Part shown: positions 24,084 through 33,823 of the stretch, in pieces
Layout of the letters: each line of letters begins with the position of its first letter
How positions within the stretch are numbered: position 1 is the stretch's first letter
DNA from: Macrolepiota albuminosa
Lineage: Eukaryota > Basidiomycota > Agaricomycetes > Agaricales > Agaricaceae
DNA: 64,000 nucleotides
Assembly: GCA_027475525.1 (NCBI GenBank)
Contig: JAMWFC010000049.1
Location: 5,378,947-5,442,946, forward strand
Reading direction: 5' to 3'
The notes under the pieces: generated by a model
What the model saw: only the letters and a program-made list of their open reading frames with translations
What the model was told of the DNA's origin: nothing
The model's database searches: none
Program-made: the position numbers and the translations under genes

Positions 24084-24741
24084 TCTGGATCAATTCGGAG
24101 ATACTCTAGAGGGACGAGTTACTTACTGCCTGCTTGATGCACCAAGATCCAGAGACCTTGCACTCATTTTGTAGTTCTATAGTTCGTTGCTGTAAGGAAT
24201 AGCTGAGATGAATGTTAATTTGATTGGAGAAGGGTGTTTGGAATTGCGGGATGGTGGATTTTCTCTCAATTCGATCCCGATTATAAGAAGTAAACCTTTG
24301 CATAGTTTGTGCGTCTTGGTAGCGCTTACCATGACAGCAAAACATCAAGCATCTCTGCAACCCGAGTGTACGTAGCTCTCATTCTTGTTTTGAGATCCGT
24401 TGATTGATATGTCTAAACTCTAATGGCAGCAAATACGCAATCACGTTGCGACAGGGGTTTGGGTATTGGTACAGACAACGATTGTCGTCGTGGCAGTAAG
24501 GCACAATTTGAGAACCTCTATATCACATCAAACCTCTAAAACCAAAACCAACCTCACCAAGATAGTCAAACGGATTGAAACATAGTTACACCTACTCATA
24601 GATCCAATCTCGGAGCGGCGAGATCTTGTCATTCTTTCAACACCATTGTTTCTTGTTCAACCACGATAAGGACTTTGGAGCGATACGGCTGGGGGATGTC
24701 AGAGACCAACCGACGTGCAATGCAGTTGGAAGTCAGCTGGT
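24084..24741. other. Intergenic stretch without a supported gene
   Basis: I see no coding exons, repeats or RNA genes that can be supported between the laccase chimera and the 24742 hairpin. Confidence 0.4.
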
Positions 24742-24781
24742 GTAGCGGTTCGGGTTCCGTAGCGGGAACCCGAACCGCTAC
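24742..24781. repeat. Perfect 17-bp inverted repeat with 6-nt loop
   Basis: The left arm gtagcggttcgggttcc (24742-24758) is perfectly complementary to ggaacccgaaccgctac (24765-24781), with gtagcg between. Imperfect pairing continues outward into agctgg on both sides. No coding region explains it. It could be a miniature transposable-element relic or a structured transcript end. Confidence 0.9.
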
Positions 24782-24979
24782 AGCTGGACACACGTGATGA
24801 AGCAGTTCTTACCACGTGAAGCTACGGCGCAACTCATTTCCCGACCAGAGCATACCTTCCGCCCTTTGATCCCGCTCTGTCATCTACTATGCAGTAGTTC
24901 CTGACTAGGGGACAAGATGGAATTTATAGCTGATATCCTGAGATCTTATTTCCACCACGTGTGACCCAGCATTCTATCT

Positions 24980-25441
24980 ATGAATGAGTTTATGACAACA
25001 CTGCTTGATCACCCGTTTTTCAACTGCAGCGCTGATTGTAAGGCGAAGGCTGATGTTTGCCTCATGTCTTTTAATGCTGACATATTCTTCGTTGTTCAGG
25101 AGAGCAAAGGCGGATCCTATCAAAGCTTTCCCAAAGCCCAGCTTGTGGCTGACGCTATTGCTCCCGTTCAAGACTTCAAGTCAATAGGAGGTTGCGACAT
25201 CAAGGTAGAAGGTTACCCGCTAAGGATATGGTTATCCCCGCGATCGCATTGGTTGAAACGCGCCCGGCTTTTTCAAGACCTCCGTGAGCCTGGATCTTGC
25301 TTGAGCGGTGGGGACGGGATTGTATCCGTGAAGGGCTGTAATCCTACTATATTGAAAACATCTGCGAACGCAATGTCAAGCTCTTCTTTACTCAGGCACA
25401 AAAGGTGGTTGAGGACATTGCCCCTAGCTTTGCCCCGCTGA
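24980..25441 (+). pseudogene. Fragment of an unassigned fungal protein family
   Basis: A 153-codon frame includes KAKADVCLMSFNADIFFVVQESKG followed by KAQLVADAIAPVQDF. The pattern (Asp, a hydrophobic strand, then Q-E-x-K and A-Q-L-x-A-x-A-I) resembles a family of uncharacterised proteins common in mushroom genomes. It is also reminiscent of a PD-(D/E)xK-like core, but that is only a resemblance. The second half looks like a frame-shifted continuation. I cannot assign a function, and the short length and lack of flanking exons suggest a fragment. Confidence 0.3.
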
Positions 25442-26141
25442 GGCGTTCGTCCGTCGGAGCTACGGCATCGCATGGTCGTTCATCTTAGTGCCCAAGCTGT
25501 ACAGGGAGAAGAAACACGGGCGTTGTCTGATCGAGATGAGGTTTCAAACTTTATTCTTCCCGAACCTTATTGAGAAGTATATAGGAGGAGGGTAGACCAT
25601 GTTACTATGTTACTATTGTGATATCTACCTCTGCTAACTAATAGTCATATTACTAGAATACGCCTCGGTAGACCTATTGTGACTGTATATAAAATTGTGT
25701 CCATCAGAAAAGTCAAATAGTGCCCTTCCAAAGGCAGGCACTGCATGCAGGAGGGTGTCAGGGCGCAGATAATAACTAGAGCGTTTAAATAGAATAAGCA
25801 GATTTAGATTCAGAGTTTCGAGATAGAACTTAGGATGACTGAGATTAAGACGAAACAACTGTGTTGATTCGTTCTCCATCCACCCTCAATGCTGTACAGA
25901 GCGGAGACGAAAGATCTTCACTTGACAGGTCTTCGTTAAACATCCCTCCGCCCTCTCCGACTCTTTCTACCCGTTCATCTGTGCATTCAGGGCAGTCAGT
26001 GCGCTTTGCGACCTGAAAGGACTTGCGGAACAACGGCCCCGAATATAACCACTCGCCTAGGCCAAGTTTTGCTTCTCTGGGACTTCTGGGACAACCGTTC
26101 CAGATGACAGTCATGATGCTTCGTCACGCGAACACTCAGAT
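25442..26141. other. Flank of the large retrotransposon, no supported gene
   Basis: Only short frames without recognisable motifs are present. The last five bases (26137-26141, cagat) are the left target-site duplication of the outer LTR element. Confidence 0.45.
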
Positions 26142-26375
26142 TGTAGCGTAGTCCGCTATGTGGCGTTGGCCACATAGCTTTACTTACTGTATATTAGTAC
26201 ATATTATATTATATTTATTATAATATAATATTTATTTACATTCGTATATAATTAGTTATTCAGCTGCTTACAAAGCAGCTTATTTTTGTTGTAAACTACA
26301 TTGTCAATAGACCGGTCTGGTCTGATTCAGTGTTGTGTGCACATTAAGCTCTCTCAAATCAGTAACTTCATTACA
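26142..26375 (+). repeat. Left LTR of outer element (234 bp)
   Basis: It starts with TG and ends with CA. It contains a 10-bp hairpin (gctatgtggc-gttg-gccacatagc, 26157-26180), a long AT palindromic tract around 26200-26235, and an 8-bp hairpin (agctgctt-aca-aagcagct). The AT tract may include the promoter. Confidence 0.95.
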
Positions 26376-26506
26376 TTTTTTTGAATCCGCCAGCTAGGAT
26401 CTATTGCCTAGCATCCGACGTCAGTCGTTGAGTTCGTTGACAGAACTCTATCAGCTTCTCGAGCTTCTTGCACAGCCACACCGTGCAAATTTCAAACAGG
26501 GGATCG

Positions 26507-29500
26507 ATGAGTAATCCCATACTTGCAGCGCCCACTGACGGCGGGCGAAATGCCCACGATCTACGGGGAGACCCAGCAGACATCCAGGACGCGTCAGCGT
26601 CCAATGCGGGTCAGGTAAGACCCAAGGCTCGAGACCGAGGTCAGAGTACCGACCTAGCCGGGAATGAGAGCGAGGCCCGGAGAGCTGAAAGCTCACAACA
26701 GGACGGCCCGCAACGCCTCCAGGACAAGATGCCCGGGGGATTAACGCCCCCAGTTACGCAGCTGCCAGGAGGACCGCGACGGTCTAGCCGACTGGCTTCC
26801 AAAGGACCTCCACAGGACGGCCGACAGTCAACCGGCGCCTATGGCGCCCCAGGAGACGCCGAGTCGTCAGTACGGACTGGGAGAGCCCTCCCTACGAGCC
26901 GGAGCAGTGGGACCAGGCGGTCCACAGCGGGGCCAATGCCTGCTAAAGTAGCGGAAGCCCGCTTAGAAGAGGTACCGGAGGAGGCTGCAAGGCCTGAAGG
27001 ATACAGCGCGGAAGATCGATTTCCGCGCACACCAGCAGTGGAGGAAGCTCCGGAGGTTGTAGAGCTTCCAGAGGAGGTGATGGAGTCGTCAAGTGACGAC
27101 GACGCCGGAGCAGAGGAACAGCGGCTGAAAACCGCGTACACCGTGCGCTTGCGGGTGTTCTGGGACTTGCACCCAGAGGTGATGAAATACACCACCCAAG
27201 CGCGACTCGAGCGCTACGCGTCAGCCCATATAGTAGCACTTAGGCGACAAGGGCACGAAGTGCCCAATGTATTCAGTACGAAATATACTGATTTAATGGT
27301 GAGAGTGCTCACTATGGAGCTGCAAATGTATGTGCAGCGTAAGGCCACACGGCAATCGGGGGTCTCGACCCCCTGGAGCCACACGTCCGAGGAATGCTCG
27401 GCACGACGCAATCAAGACGTCGGAATCGAGCTAGTGGAGGCACTAGCACGGGCGCAAGAAGTGCCCGAGGTAAGACCGGTGAGTACTTTTTATACTCCAG
27501 CAGGACAAGGGTGGCGTGAGGAGCCCCCGCACATGCGTAACCATGACCGTAGGACAGATATGTCAGGTCCGGATGGGCACGATAGCACTGTGCTCAAAGT
27601 GGAAAGCGAGGCATCCGTGATGCCGCGTGTGCCCATGGCCGAAACGTTGAGCGACAGAGTCGCGTACCAACGTATGCGCAATGGCGACCTCAGGACTAAG
27701 GGACAGTCCCTTATAGACGATCAGGGCATCGTATTCGAGGGCACTAAGCCCATTGACGAGATGCGTCGTCAATTCGTCACGCAGGGTCAGGAGAATCAAG
27801 CTTCTCCAGGTCCAGGGCGGCGCAACGATCATGATCGAGGAGACTTCCTCGATCGAGATGGCGCCACGAGACGTGATGTCCCTGGTAACGGCCGGGATGA
27901 CGGCCCTAGGTCGATTCCTCGAGACGAGGGCAATTATGCCCACAGTCGAGGAGGCTCGGGACGTCCCCCGCAAGGTGGACGGGGAAAGTCACTTCCCCAA
28001 GCCGCTGATTTGGCGACTAGATCCCCGGGTCAGCGGGAAGCCATCCGAATGCATCGTGAAGCCATGCACGATCGCCTGCATCGAGTAGTCGATGATGCCC
28101 TGGGCGTAACCTTACGGTTACCAGACGGAGTGAAGCTGCGTAAAGCAGACAGTAGGCACATTCGCGCCTATACAGGCGCGTCCAAGTTCAGCGACCTGGA
28201 AGATTGGGCGATGGATGTATGCACCCATCTTGCCATGTGCTTATACGGAGGTGACCGTATGGACCGAGAACGAATTTTTGTTCTGCCTGAGTTCTTGGCC
28301 GGAGAGGCCATGGGATGGTTTCGACGGGCAGTACTGCACGTCAACCGTGTCCAATATGACTGGACGTTTAAAGGAGTCCTTACAGGACTGTACGATCGAT
28401 TCGTACACCCCTCAACGCTCCAGGATGCAAGGCGGGACTTCCAGTCCGCCAAGTACACCGAGAAGTTGGGAGTACAAGGGTTCTATGATACCCTTAATGA
28501 CCATGCCCAGAACATGGCAGTATACCCAGACGGGTATACAATGCTCGAAACGTTCTTGGATGGCATTCCAGCGGAGATGCGCCGCTATTTGATACGTGAG
28601 GACGGCTTGTCCCCAGAAGTCAACGATGTGGAAGAATTCGTGGCATATGCCATCCGGTATGAGCAGTCTCTGAAGACTGCTAACCACTACGAACATCGTA
28701 GTGGACACAAAGGGGGATCCAGGCGACTACCGCCTGGTGGGACGCCCTCACGGGGTCAGCATGTGGGGACCTTTCTGGCCAAGAAGACCGATCTGGATTG
28801 TGACCGCAACACGCGGTTTGTTGTACGCAAGACCCCTGTTGCGAACCGAGGGCGGAGCCGCCCACGCCCAGAACGGGCGCCGGACGGAGAACGTCCTAAA
28901 TCAAGGCCGGACTTTAAACCGGCCAACCCACCAGGTCAGACGGGGACTTGTTTCGCGTGTGGCCAACCAGGCCACTACGCTACCAACTGCCCTGCGAAGC
29001 CAGGACCCCTGAGGAAGGGGTATGCACCCCGCGCCCACCTTCGAGCTGCACATACTGCAGCCGCGAGTGGGAGTGACGGAGACGTATCTGCCGATTCTGA
29101 GGCAGAGAACCCCACAAACGACCAGGAGCCCCCAGAGGAGGCATCGGGCGCCGAGCCCGAGAGTGTGGTCGTGGAGGGGGAGGAGTACGTCACAGTCGAC
29201 GTATATGACGACGTCTACGACAACGAGTATTACAGTCGCGACAGCGACTCTGAGTGCCTAGCGGCGATGACGGATTGGCCGTCCACAAATGATCCCGAAC
29301 GGAATAACGTAGTTCGGATGAAGAAGGTGACCCTTCGTCGTGCAGAGGGCACTTTGCAGCGCCCTACATTGAAGCGAGCAGACAAGGAGTGCCTGGTCTC
29401 GTATGTGGACGTAGACGGCCACAAGGCATGGACCCTATGGGACTCTGGGAGTACCACATCGGGCATAACGCCCCAGTTCGCCCATGTGTACGGAATATCC

Positions 29501-29818
29501 GTGCAGGAGTTGGATACGCCATTGGCGTTACAGCTGGGCACCGTAGGGAGCCGAGCCATGGTGCAATACGGGACAAATGTGAATGTCCAAACGCCGGGCT
29601 CACGTAGCCGTGAATACATGGATGTAGCGAACTTCGATCGCTACGACATGATACTGGGAACGCCATTCATGCGGCGTAACAAAGTCATATTAGACTTTGA
29701 CCATTCTCAGGTGCTAGTGAATGGGAAAGTGATCCCAGCCGAGCGAGCTACAGCAGACGACATTGATAATCGTCTGCGACGTCATCGCACTACGGAGAAA
29801 CGCAAGGACTCTCCATGA
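26507..29818 (+). CDS. Outer element Gag-protease
   Basis: This is a 1,103-aa frame from the first ATG (26507). The N-terminal third is low-complexity and acidic. The capsid-like part lies around residues 540-740 (GASKFSDLEDWAMDV, LEDWA and FYDTLNDHAQNM). A CCHC zinc knuckle CFACGQPGHYATNC follows at about 28950. An acidic spacer precedes an aspartic protease with LWDSGSTTSGI (about 29440) and MILGTPFMRRNK (about 29650). It ends in TGA at 29816-29818 with context CCA TGA CTT. The pol frame continues in the same frame right after it, so Gag-Pol would need stop readthrough. Its role is to form the virus-like particle and process the polyprotein. Confidence 0.93.
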   Translation: MSNPILAAPTDGGRNAHDLRGDPADIQDASASNAGQVRPKARDRGQSTDLAGNESEARRAESSQQDGPQRLQDKMPGGLTPPVTQLPGGPRRSSRLASKGPPQDGRQSTGAYGAPGDAESSVRTGRALPTSRSSGTRRSTAGPMPAKVAEARLEEVPEEAARPEGYSAEDRFPRTPAVEEAPEVVELPEEVMESSSDDDAGAEEQRLKTAYTVRLRVFWDLHPEVMKYTTQARLERYASAHIVALRRQGHEVPNVFSTKYTDLMVRVLTMELQMYVQRKATRQSGVSTPWSHTSEECSARRNQDVGIELVEALARAQEVPEVRPVSTFYTPAGQGWREEPPHMRNHDRRTDMSGPDGHDSTVLKVESEASVMPRVPMAETLSDRVAYQRMRNGDLRTKGQSLIDDQGIVFEGTKPIDEMRRQFVTQGQENQASPGPGRRNDHDRGDFLDRDGATRRDVPGNGRDDGPRSIPRDEGNYAHSRGGSGRPPQGGRGKSLPQAADLATRSPGQREAIRMHREAMHDRLHRVVDDALGVTLRLPDGVKLRKADSRHIRAYTGASKFSDLEDWAMDVCTHLAMCLYGGDRMDRERIFVLPEFLAGEAMGWFRRAVLHVNRVQYDWTFKGVLTGLYDRFVHPSTLQDARRDFQSAKYTEKLGVQGFYDTLNDHAQNMAVYPDGYTMLETFLDGIPAEMRRYLIREDGLSPEVNDVEEFVAYAIRYEQSLKTANHYEHRSGHKGGSRRLPPGGTPSRGQHVGTFLAKKTDLDCDRNTRFVVRKTPVANRGRSRPRPERAPDGERPKSRPDFKPANPPGQTGTCFACGQPGHYATNCPAKPGPLRKGYAPRAHLRAAHTAAASGSDGDVSADSEAENPTNDQEPPEEASGAEPESVVVEGEEYVTVDVYDDVYDNEYYSRDSDSECLAAMTDWPSTNDPERNNVVRMKKVTLRRAEGTLQRPTLKRADKECLVSYVDVDGHKAWTLWDSGSTTSGITPQFAHVYGISVQELDTPLALQLGTVGSRAMVQYGTNVNVQTPGSRSREYMDVANFDRYDMILGTPFMRRNKVILDFDHSQVLVNGKVIPAERATADDIDNRLRRHRTTEKRKDSP

Positions 29819-32800
29819 CTTGGCCGGCGCAGAGTGCCGACCGTGGAGGATGGGGAGGAGGAAGTGCAGGCTAGGCCTGGACTAAGCGCAGACCACAACG
29901 TGGTAATGATGAGCGAGGAGGAGTATCAAGCCTCCAAGAGGAGCAACGAGCGAATAATCGCTCCCGAGATTCGAGGCGCAAGGCCTCCAGACAAACGCCA
30001 TCGCAAGGCGAGACGACGGGAGGACTCAGTGGACGTATGTCCACCTACGTCCTCACGAGTCAAGTTGGAAGACTTGAAAGACAGCATTCGAGAGGCGGAA
30101 GCCTCAGTAGAGGGGGACACACGGTCTCTATGGGAACGACCAGCTCCCCTACCGGAGTACGACTGGGCATACGACCCCCGAATGCCGCAAGAGTGGAACG
30201 AGCTGGTGGCAGCCACGTGTGCGCGAAATGCGCACCAGAGACGGATGACCGTCCAACCAGCGTATCGCCAGCCAGCCTCGGACGAGGTGTCCGTAGCGTA
30301 CTCACTTGTACGTGAGGGAAGAAGCCTCGTGGCTTATAAGACAGCGGCAGCGGGTGCTCCGTTGAGACTACATATACCCGATGACAGTGTCAATCGGGTG
30401 CTCGCAATGCGCGAGCAGTATGCACCGCCGCCTCGACCACCCTCAGAGACGGTGGAAGTACTTCCCCCGGTACGCATGAAGGGGAAGCAGAAGGCGACAA
30501 GCCTTTGTGAGGAAGATATTCCTCGGTTGCGTCAGCAATGGCAAGAAGAATTCGCCGACATGGTCAACGGGACCAAGGAGGAGCTGCCGCCATGGCGGGA
30601 GGTGAACCATGAGATTAATCTCATAGACGAGAGCAAGCAGTATAAGTACCACTTGCCGCGCTGTCCGCGCGCCCTCCAGGAGCAACTACGCGATAAGACT
30701 AATCGCTATTTGAATGCTCAATGGTGGTCCCCATGCACCACCGCTCAAGCTGCACCGTTATTGTGCATCCCGAAGAAGGATGGAACCCTTCGAACAGCTC
30801 TTGATGCGCGTCAGCGCAATGACAATACTATAAAGGATGTAACTCCTTTACCAGATCAAGAGGTGATCCGGGAAGACGTGGCTCGGGCGAAGTATTGCTC
30901 GAAGATTGACCTTACTGATGCTTACGAGCAGGTGCGCATTCGCACCGAGGACGTACCCAAGACCGTATTTGCGTCGATCATGGGTACATTCACGAGCAAT
31001 ATAATGCAGATTGGAGACTGCAATGCTCCAGCAACTTTCCAGAGGCTAATGACCTCTATCTTCCGAGACGTAATAGGACGTTTCATGCACGTCTACTTAG
31101 ATGATATATTCATCTACTCGGATACTATGGAGGAGCATGAGCAGCACCTCAGAGTCGTATTCGAACGACTGCGCAAGTACAAGTTGTACTTGAAGTGGAA
31201 GAAGTGTGAGCTTTACGCTCAAAGTATAGACTGCCTAGGGCATGTCATTGATGAGCAGGGTATCCACCCTGATCAGGACAAGCTCGATCGCATTCGGGAG
31301 TGGCGAACGCCCCGAAACTACAATGACATCCAACGATTCGTTGGTCTTGTCAATTACATATCGAGCTTCTTGCCCGATGTTACAGCCTATACAGGGCCAC
31401 TTATGGCCATGACGCAGAACGGATCACCGTTCAATTGGAGGCCGTTGCACCAGCGGTGCTTCGAGATGGTCAAACGGATCTGTACAAAGACTCCGGTGAT
31501 TCGACCAATCGACCCTAGACGGGACGAGCCTATATGGCTCATTTGCGACGCGTCCAAGACAGGCGTCGGGGCCATGTACGGCCAGGGAAGCAGCTGGCAG
31601 ACGTGCCGCCCAGCAGGGTTCATGTCGAAGAAGTTTACGACGGCCCAGCAAAACTATGCAGTGCACGAGTTGGAGACTCTTGCCATACTCGAGGCTCTCC
31701 TCAAGTGGGAGGATAAGCTGATGGGATACCCCATCCACATCATAACGGACCACAAGGCCCTTGAGTTCTTTAAAACTCAGGTGAACTTGTCGCCGCGTCA
31801 GCGACGGTGGATAGACTACATGTCGAGATACCAGTTCGACATCACCTATGTTAAAGGTGAACTCAACAAAGTGGCAGACTGCTTGTCACGCTACTTTGAG
31901 AGTGATGTAGTCGGGGAGGCTCACGAGCCTCATGAGTATGTGCAGGCAGACTGCCGCATAGACCCTGATGGAGAGGATTTACCTCTCCACCGATACCAGG
32001 AGCTCAGGGAGCATGTCCTGGAAGTACGCGCTATGCGTGACGATGAACGGAGGCGAAGCACTCGCCTCAGAGAGCAGCGTGAAGAACGGGACGTAGCCGC
32101 CCAGTTGCTCAAGGAGCATGAAACCGTGGACCCAGCATCCACTAGGGAGCACGAGCGCCACGATGTACCCGTTACGCTGGCGGAGATGCTTGAAGGAGAA
32201 TTGCCTTCATCCCAGCCTCCTAGCCTGGTCAATGACAACTTCCGGCAGGAGGTGGTGCAGGACTATGGCGATGATCCTCTCTTCGCCGAGATAATTGCCA
32301 ACCCTGACGACCATCCTCGGTTCAGGCATGAGCCTGGTGGAATCATCACGACGGAGAACCGTCAAGGGGTGGCAGTGGTATGTCTCCCCCGTACGCGTAC
32401 CATTGTTACGTGGGTCTTGGACCAGGCCCATGCCCTGGTGGGGCACTTTGGTGCCGCCCGGACATTGGGCTACATCCGGCGATGGTATTGGTGGCCACGT
32501 ATGGCCCAAGAAGTGACTAAGTTTTGCGCGTCCTGCGCAGCGTGTCAGAGGGCAAAGTTGCCCCCTGGATCCCCTCTCGGGAAGCTACACCAGCTACCCG
32601 TGCTGGTGAAACCCTGGGACTCAATTGGAATGGACTTCGTAGGGCCCTTTCCCGAGTCCAGAGGGTTTGATTACCTCTGGGTAGTCATATGTCGCATGAC
32701 AAGCATGGTGCACCTCATACCGGTGCGAACTACGCTGACAGCTAAGGAGCTGTCGTGGATCTACCTGAGGGAGATCGTTAGGCTGCATGGGCTGCCTAGC

Positions 32801-33721
32801 ACCATTGTGAGCGATCGTGACTCGAAGTTCACGTCTCAATGGTGGAGAGAACTCCACAAACTGCTAGGAGCGCGACTCCTCATGTCGACGTCCTTCCATC
32901 CTCAGACGGATGGGCAGACAGAGCGGGTTAACCGCAGTATAGGTCAGATTTTGAGGGCAGTTGTTCGCCCTGACCAACGGGACTGGGTGGACTGGTGTCC
33001 ACTCACTGAGTTCGCGATTAACGCGAGTATCTCGGAGACCACAGGGTATGCGCCCTTTGAACTCAACAGAGGGTACTTGCCCTCCATGCTGCACGAAGTT
33101 CGTGCTGATACGGTAGCTCACCGTGGAGTTGTCGAGTTCGCCAGGCAGGCCCTGGAGAACATCGCGGCGGCGCATGACGCCATCATAGAGGCGCGAGTCT
33201 TCCAGGCGAAAAATGCCAATCACCGTAGGCGAGCAGACCCGCCAATAGCAGTAGGAGCGTTGGTCTATCTGTCAACGCGTAATCTGAAGCTCCCAAAGGG
33301 ACGGGCGAGTAAACTCTGCCCGAAATGGGTAGGCCCATACCGCGTCCTAGACGCAGAGCCAAGTACCTCCAACTACGTGTTGGAGCTGCCTCTGGCGTTA
33401 CAGGAACGACGCATCGTTCCTAAGTTCCATGTGTCGCTGTTGCGACCTTATAGCGCGTCTGATGATGCGCTGTTCCCTAACAGGGCGACCCCGGGCCCCT
33501 ATGATTTTGGGGCTCGAGACAACGACGAATGGTTCGTTGAGTGCATAATTGGGCACCGGTGGACTGAGCGTAACATGCTCGAGTTTGAGGTACGATGGTC
33601 CCTGGGGGACACAACATGGGAGCCACACTCCCATTGCTCCAAGCTAGCGGCACTTGACCGTTATTTGGAGTTGAAGGGCGTTAAGCGCCCACATCAATTA
33701 AGTAAGCGTGCCGGCGCTTAA
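29819..33721 (+). CDS. Outer element Pol (RT-RNase H-integrase-chromodomain)
   Basis: The frame stays open for about 1,300 codons after the Gag stop. It has no ATG until about 29906, which supports expression by readthrough. Reverse transcriptase shows CIPKKDGTLR, SKIDLTDAYEQ and the active site VYLDDIFIYS (about 31090). RNase H shows ICDASKTGVGAM, HELETLA and ITDHKALEFF. Integrase has an HHCC finger (VGHFGAARTLG...CASCAACQ, about 32440-32550) and the DDE core (GMDFVGPF, VSDRDSKFTS, FHPQTDGQTERVN). The C-terminus carries a chromodomain-like segment (VECIIGHRW, EFEVRWSLGDTTWEP, about 33540-33630). This places the element among chromoviruses, whose integrases are thought to be guided to modified histones. 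Confidence 0.96.
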   Translation, partial: LGRRRVPTVEDGEEEVQARPGLSADHNVVMMSEEEYQASKRSNERIIAPEIRGARPPDKRHRKARRREDSVDVCPPTSSRVKLEDLKDSIREAEASVEGDTRSLWERPAPLPEYDWAYDPRMPQEWNELVAATCARNAHQRRMTVQPAYRQPASDEVSVAYSLVREGRSLVAYKTAAAGAPLRLHIPDDSVNRVLAMREQYAPPPRPPSETVEVLPPVRMKGKQKATSLCEEDIPRLRQQWQEEFADMVNGTKEELPPWREVNHEINLIDESKQYKYHLPRCPRALQEQLRDKTNRYLNAQWWSPCTTAQAAPLLCIPKKDGTLRTALDARQRNDNTIKDVTPLPDQEVIREDVARAKYCSKIDLTDAYEQVRIRTEDVPKTVFASIMGTFTSNIMQIGDCNAPATFQRLMTSIFRDVIGRFMHVYLDDIFIYSDTMEEHEQHLRVVFERLRKYKLYLKWKKCELYAQSIDCLGHVIDEQGIHPDQDKLDRIREWRTPRNYNDIQRFVGLVNYISSFLPDVTAYTGPLMAMTQNGSPFNWRPLHQRCFEMVKRICTKTPVIRPIDPRRDEPIWLICDASKTGVGAMYGQGSSWQTCRPAGFMSKKFTTAQQNYAVHELETLAILEALLKWEDKLMGYPIHIITDHKALEFFKTQVNLSPRQRRWIDYMSRYQFDITYVKGELNKVADCLSRYFESDVVGEAHEPHEYVQADCRIDPDGEDLPLHRYQELREHVLEVRAMRDDERRRSTRLREQREERDVAAQLLKEHETVDPASTREHERHDVPVTLAEMLEGELPSSQPPSLVNDNFRQEVVQDYGDDPLFAEIIANPDDHPRFRHEPGGIITTENRQGVAVVCLPRTRTIVTWVLDQAHALVGHFGAARTLGYIRRWYWWPRMAQEVTKFCASCAACQRAKLPPGSPLGKLHQLPVLVKPWDSIGMDFVGPFPESRGFDYLWVVICRMTSMVHLIPVRTTLTAKELSWIYLREIVRLHGLPSTIVSDRDSKFTSQWWRELHKLLGARLLMSTSFHPQTDGQTERVNRSIGQILRAVVRPDQRDWVDWCPLTEFAINASISETTGYAPFELNRGYLPSMLHEVRADTVAHRGVVEFARQALENIAAAHDAIIEARVFQAKNANHRRRADPPIAVGALVYLSTRNLKLPKGRASKLCPKWVGPYRVLDAEPSTSNYVLELPLALQERRIVPKFHVSLLRPYSASDDALFPNRATPGPYDFGARDNDEWFVECIIGHRWTERNMLEFEVRWSLGDTTWEPHSHCSKLAALDRYLELKGVKRPHQLSKRAGA

Positions 33722-33823
33722 TTTGATCGGCAGTGCCGATCGCGGCTTGGCTGAGTTGGTCAGCAGCTGTGGCTGAAACACGTCTTAAAAGGCAAAATTT
33801 CTTTTTCGCCTTTTTTCCCAACC

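Noticed and set aside
26839..27239. Long minus-strand frames opposite outer gag (and similar frames opposite pol and the third ORF)
   Set aside because: They have no splice logic, motifs or conserved starts and follow from the base composition of the coding strand. The antisense gene at 42821-45221 was kept only because its exons join in phase and carry a cysteine cluster.
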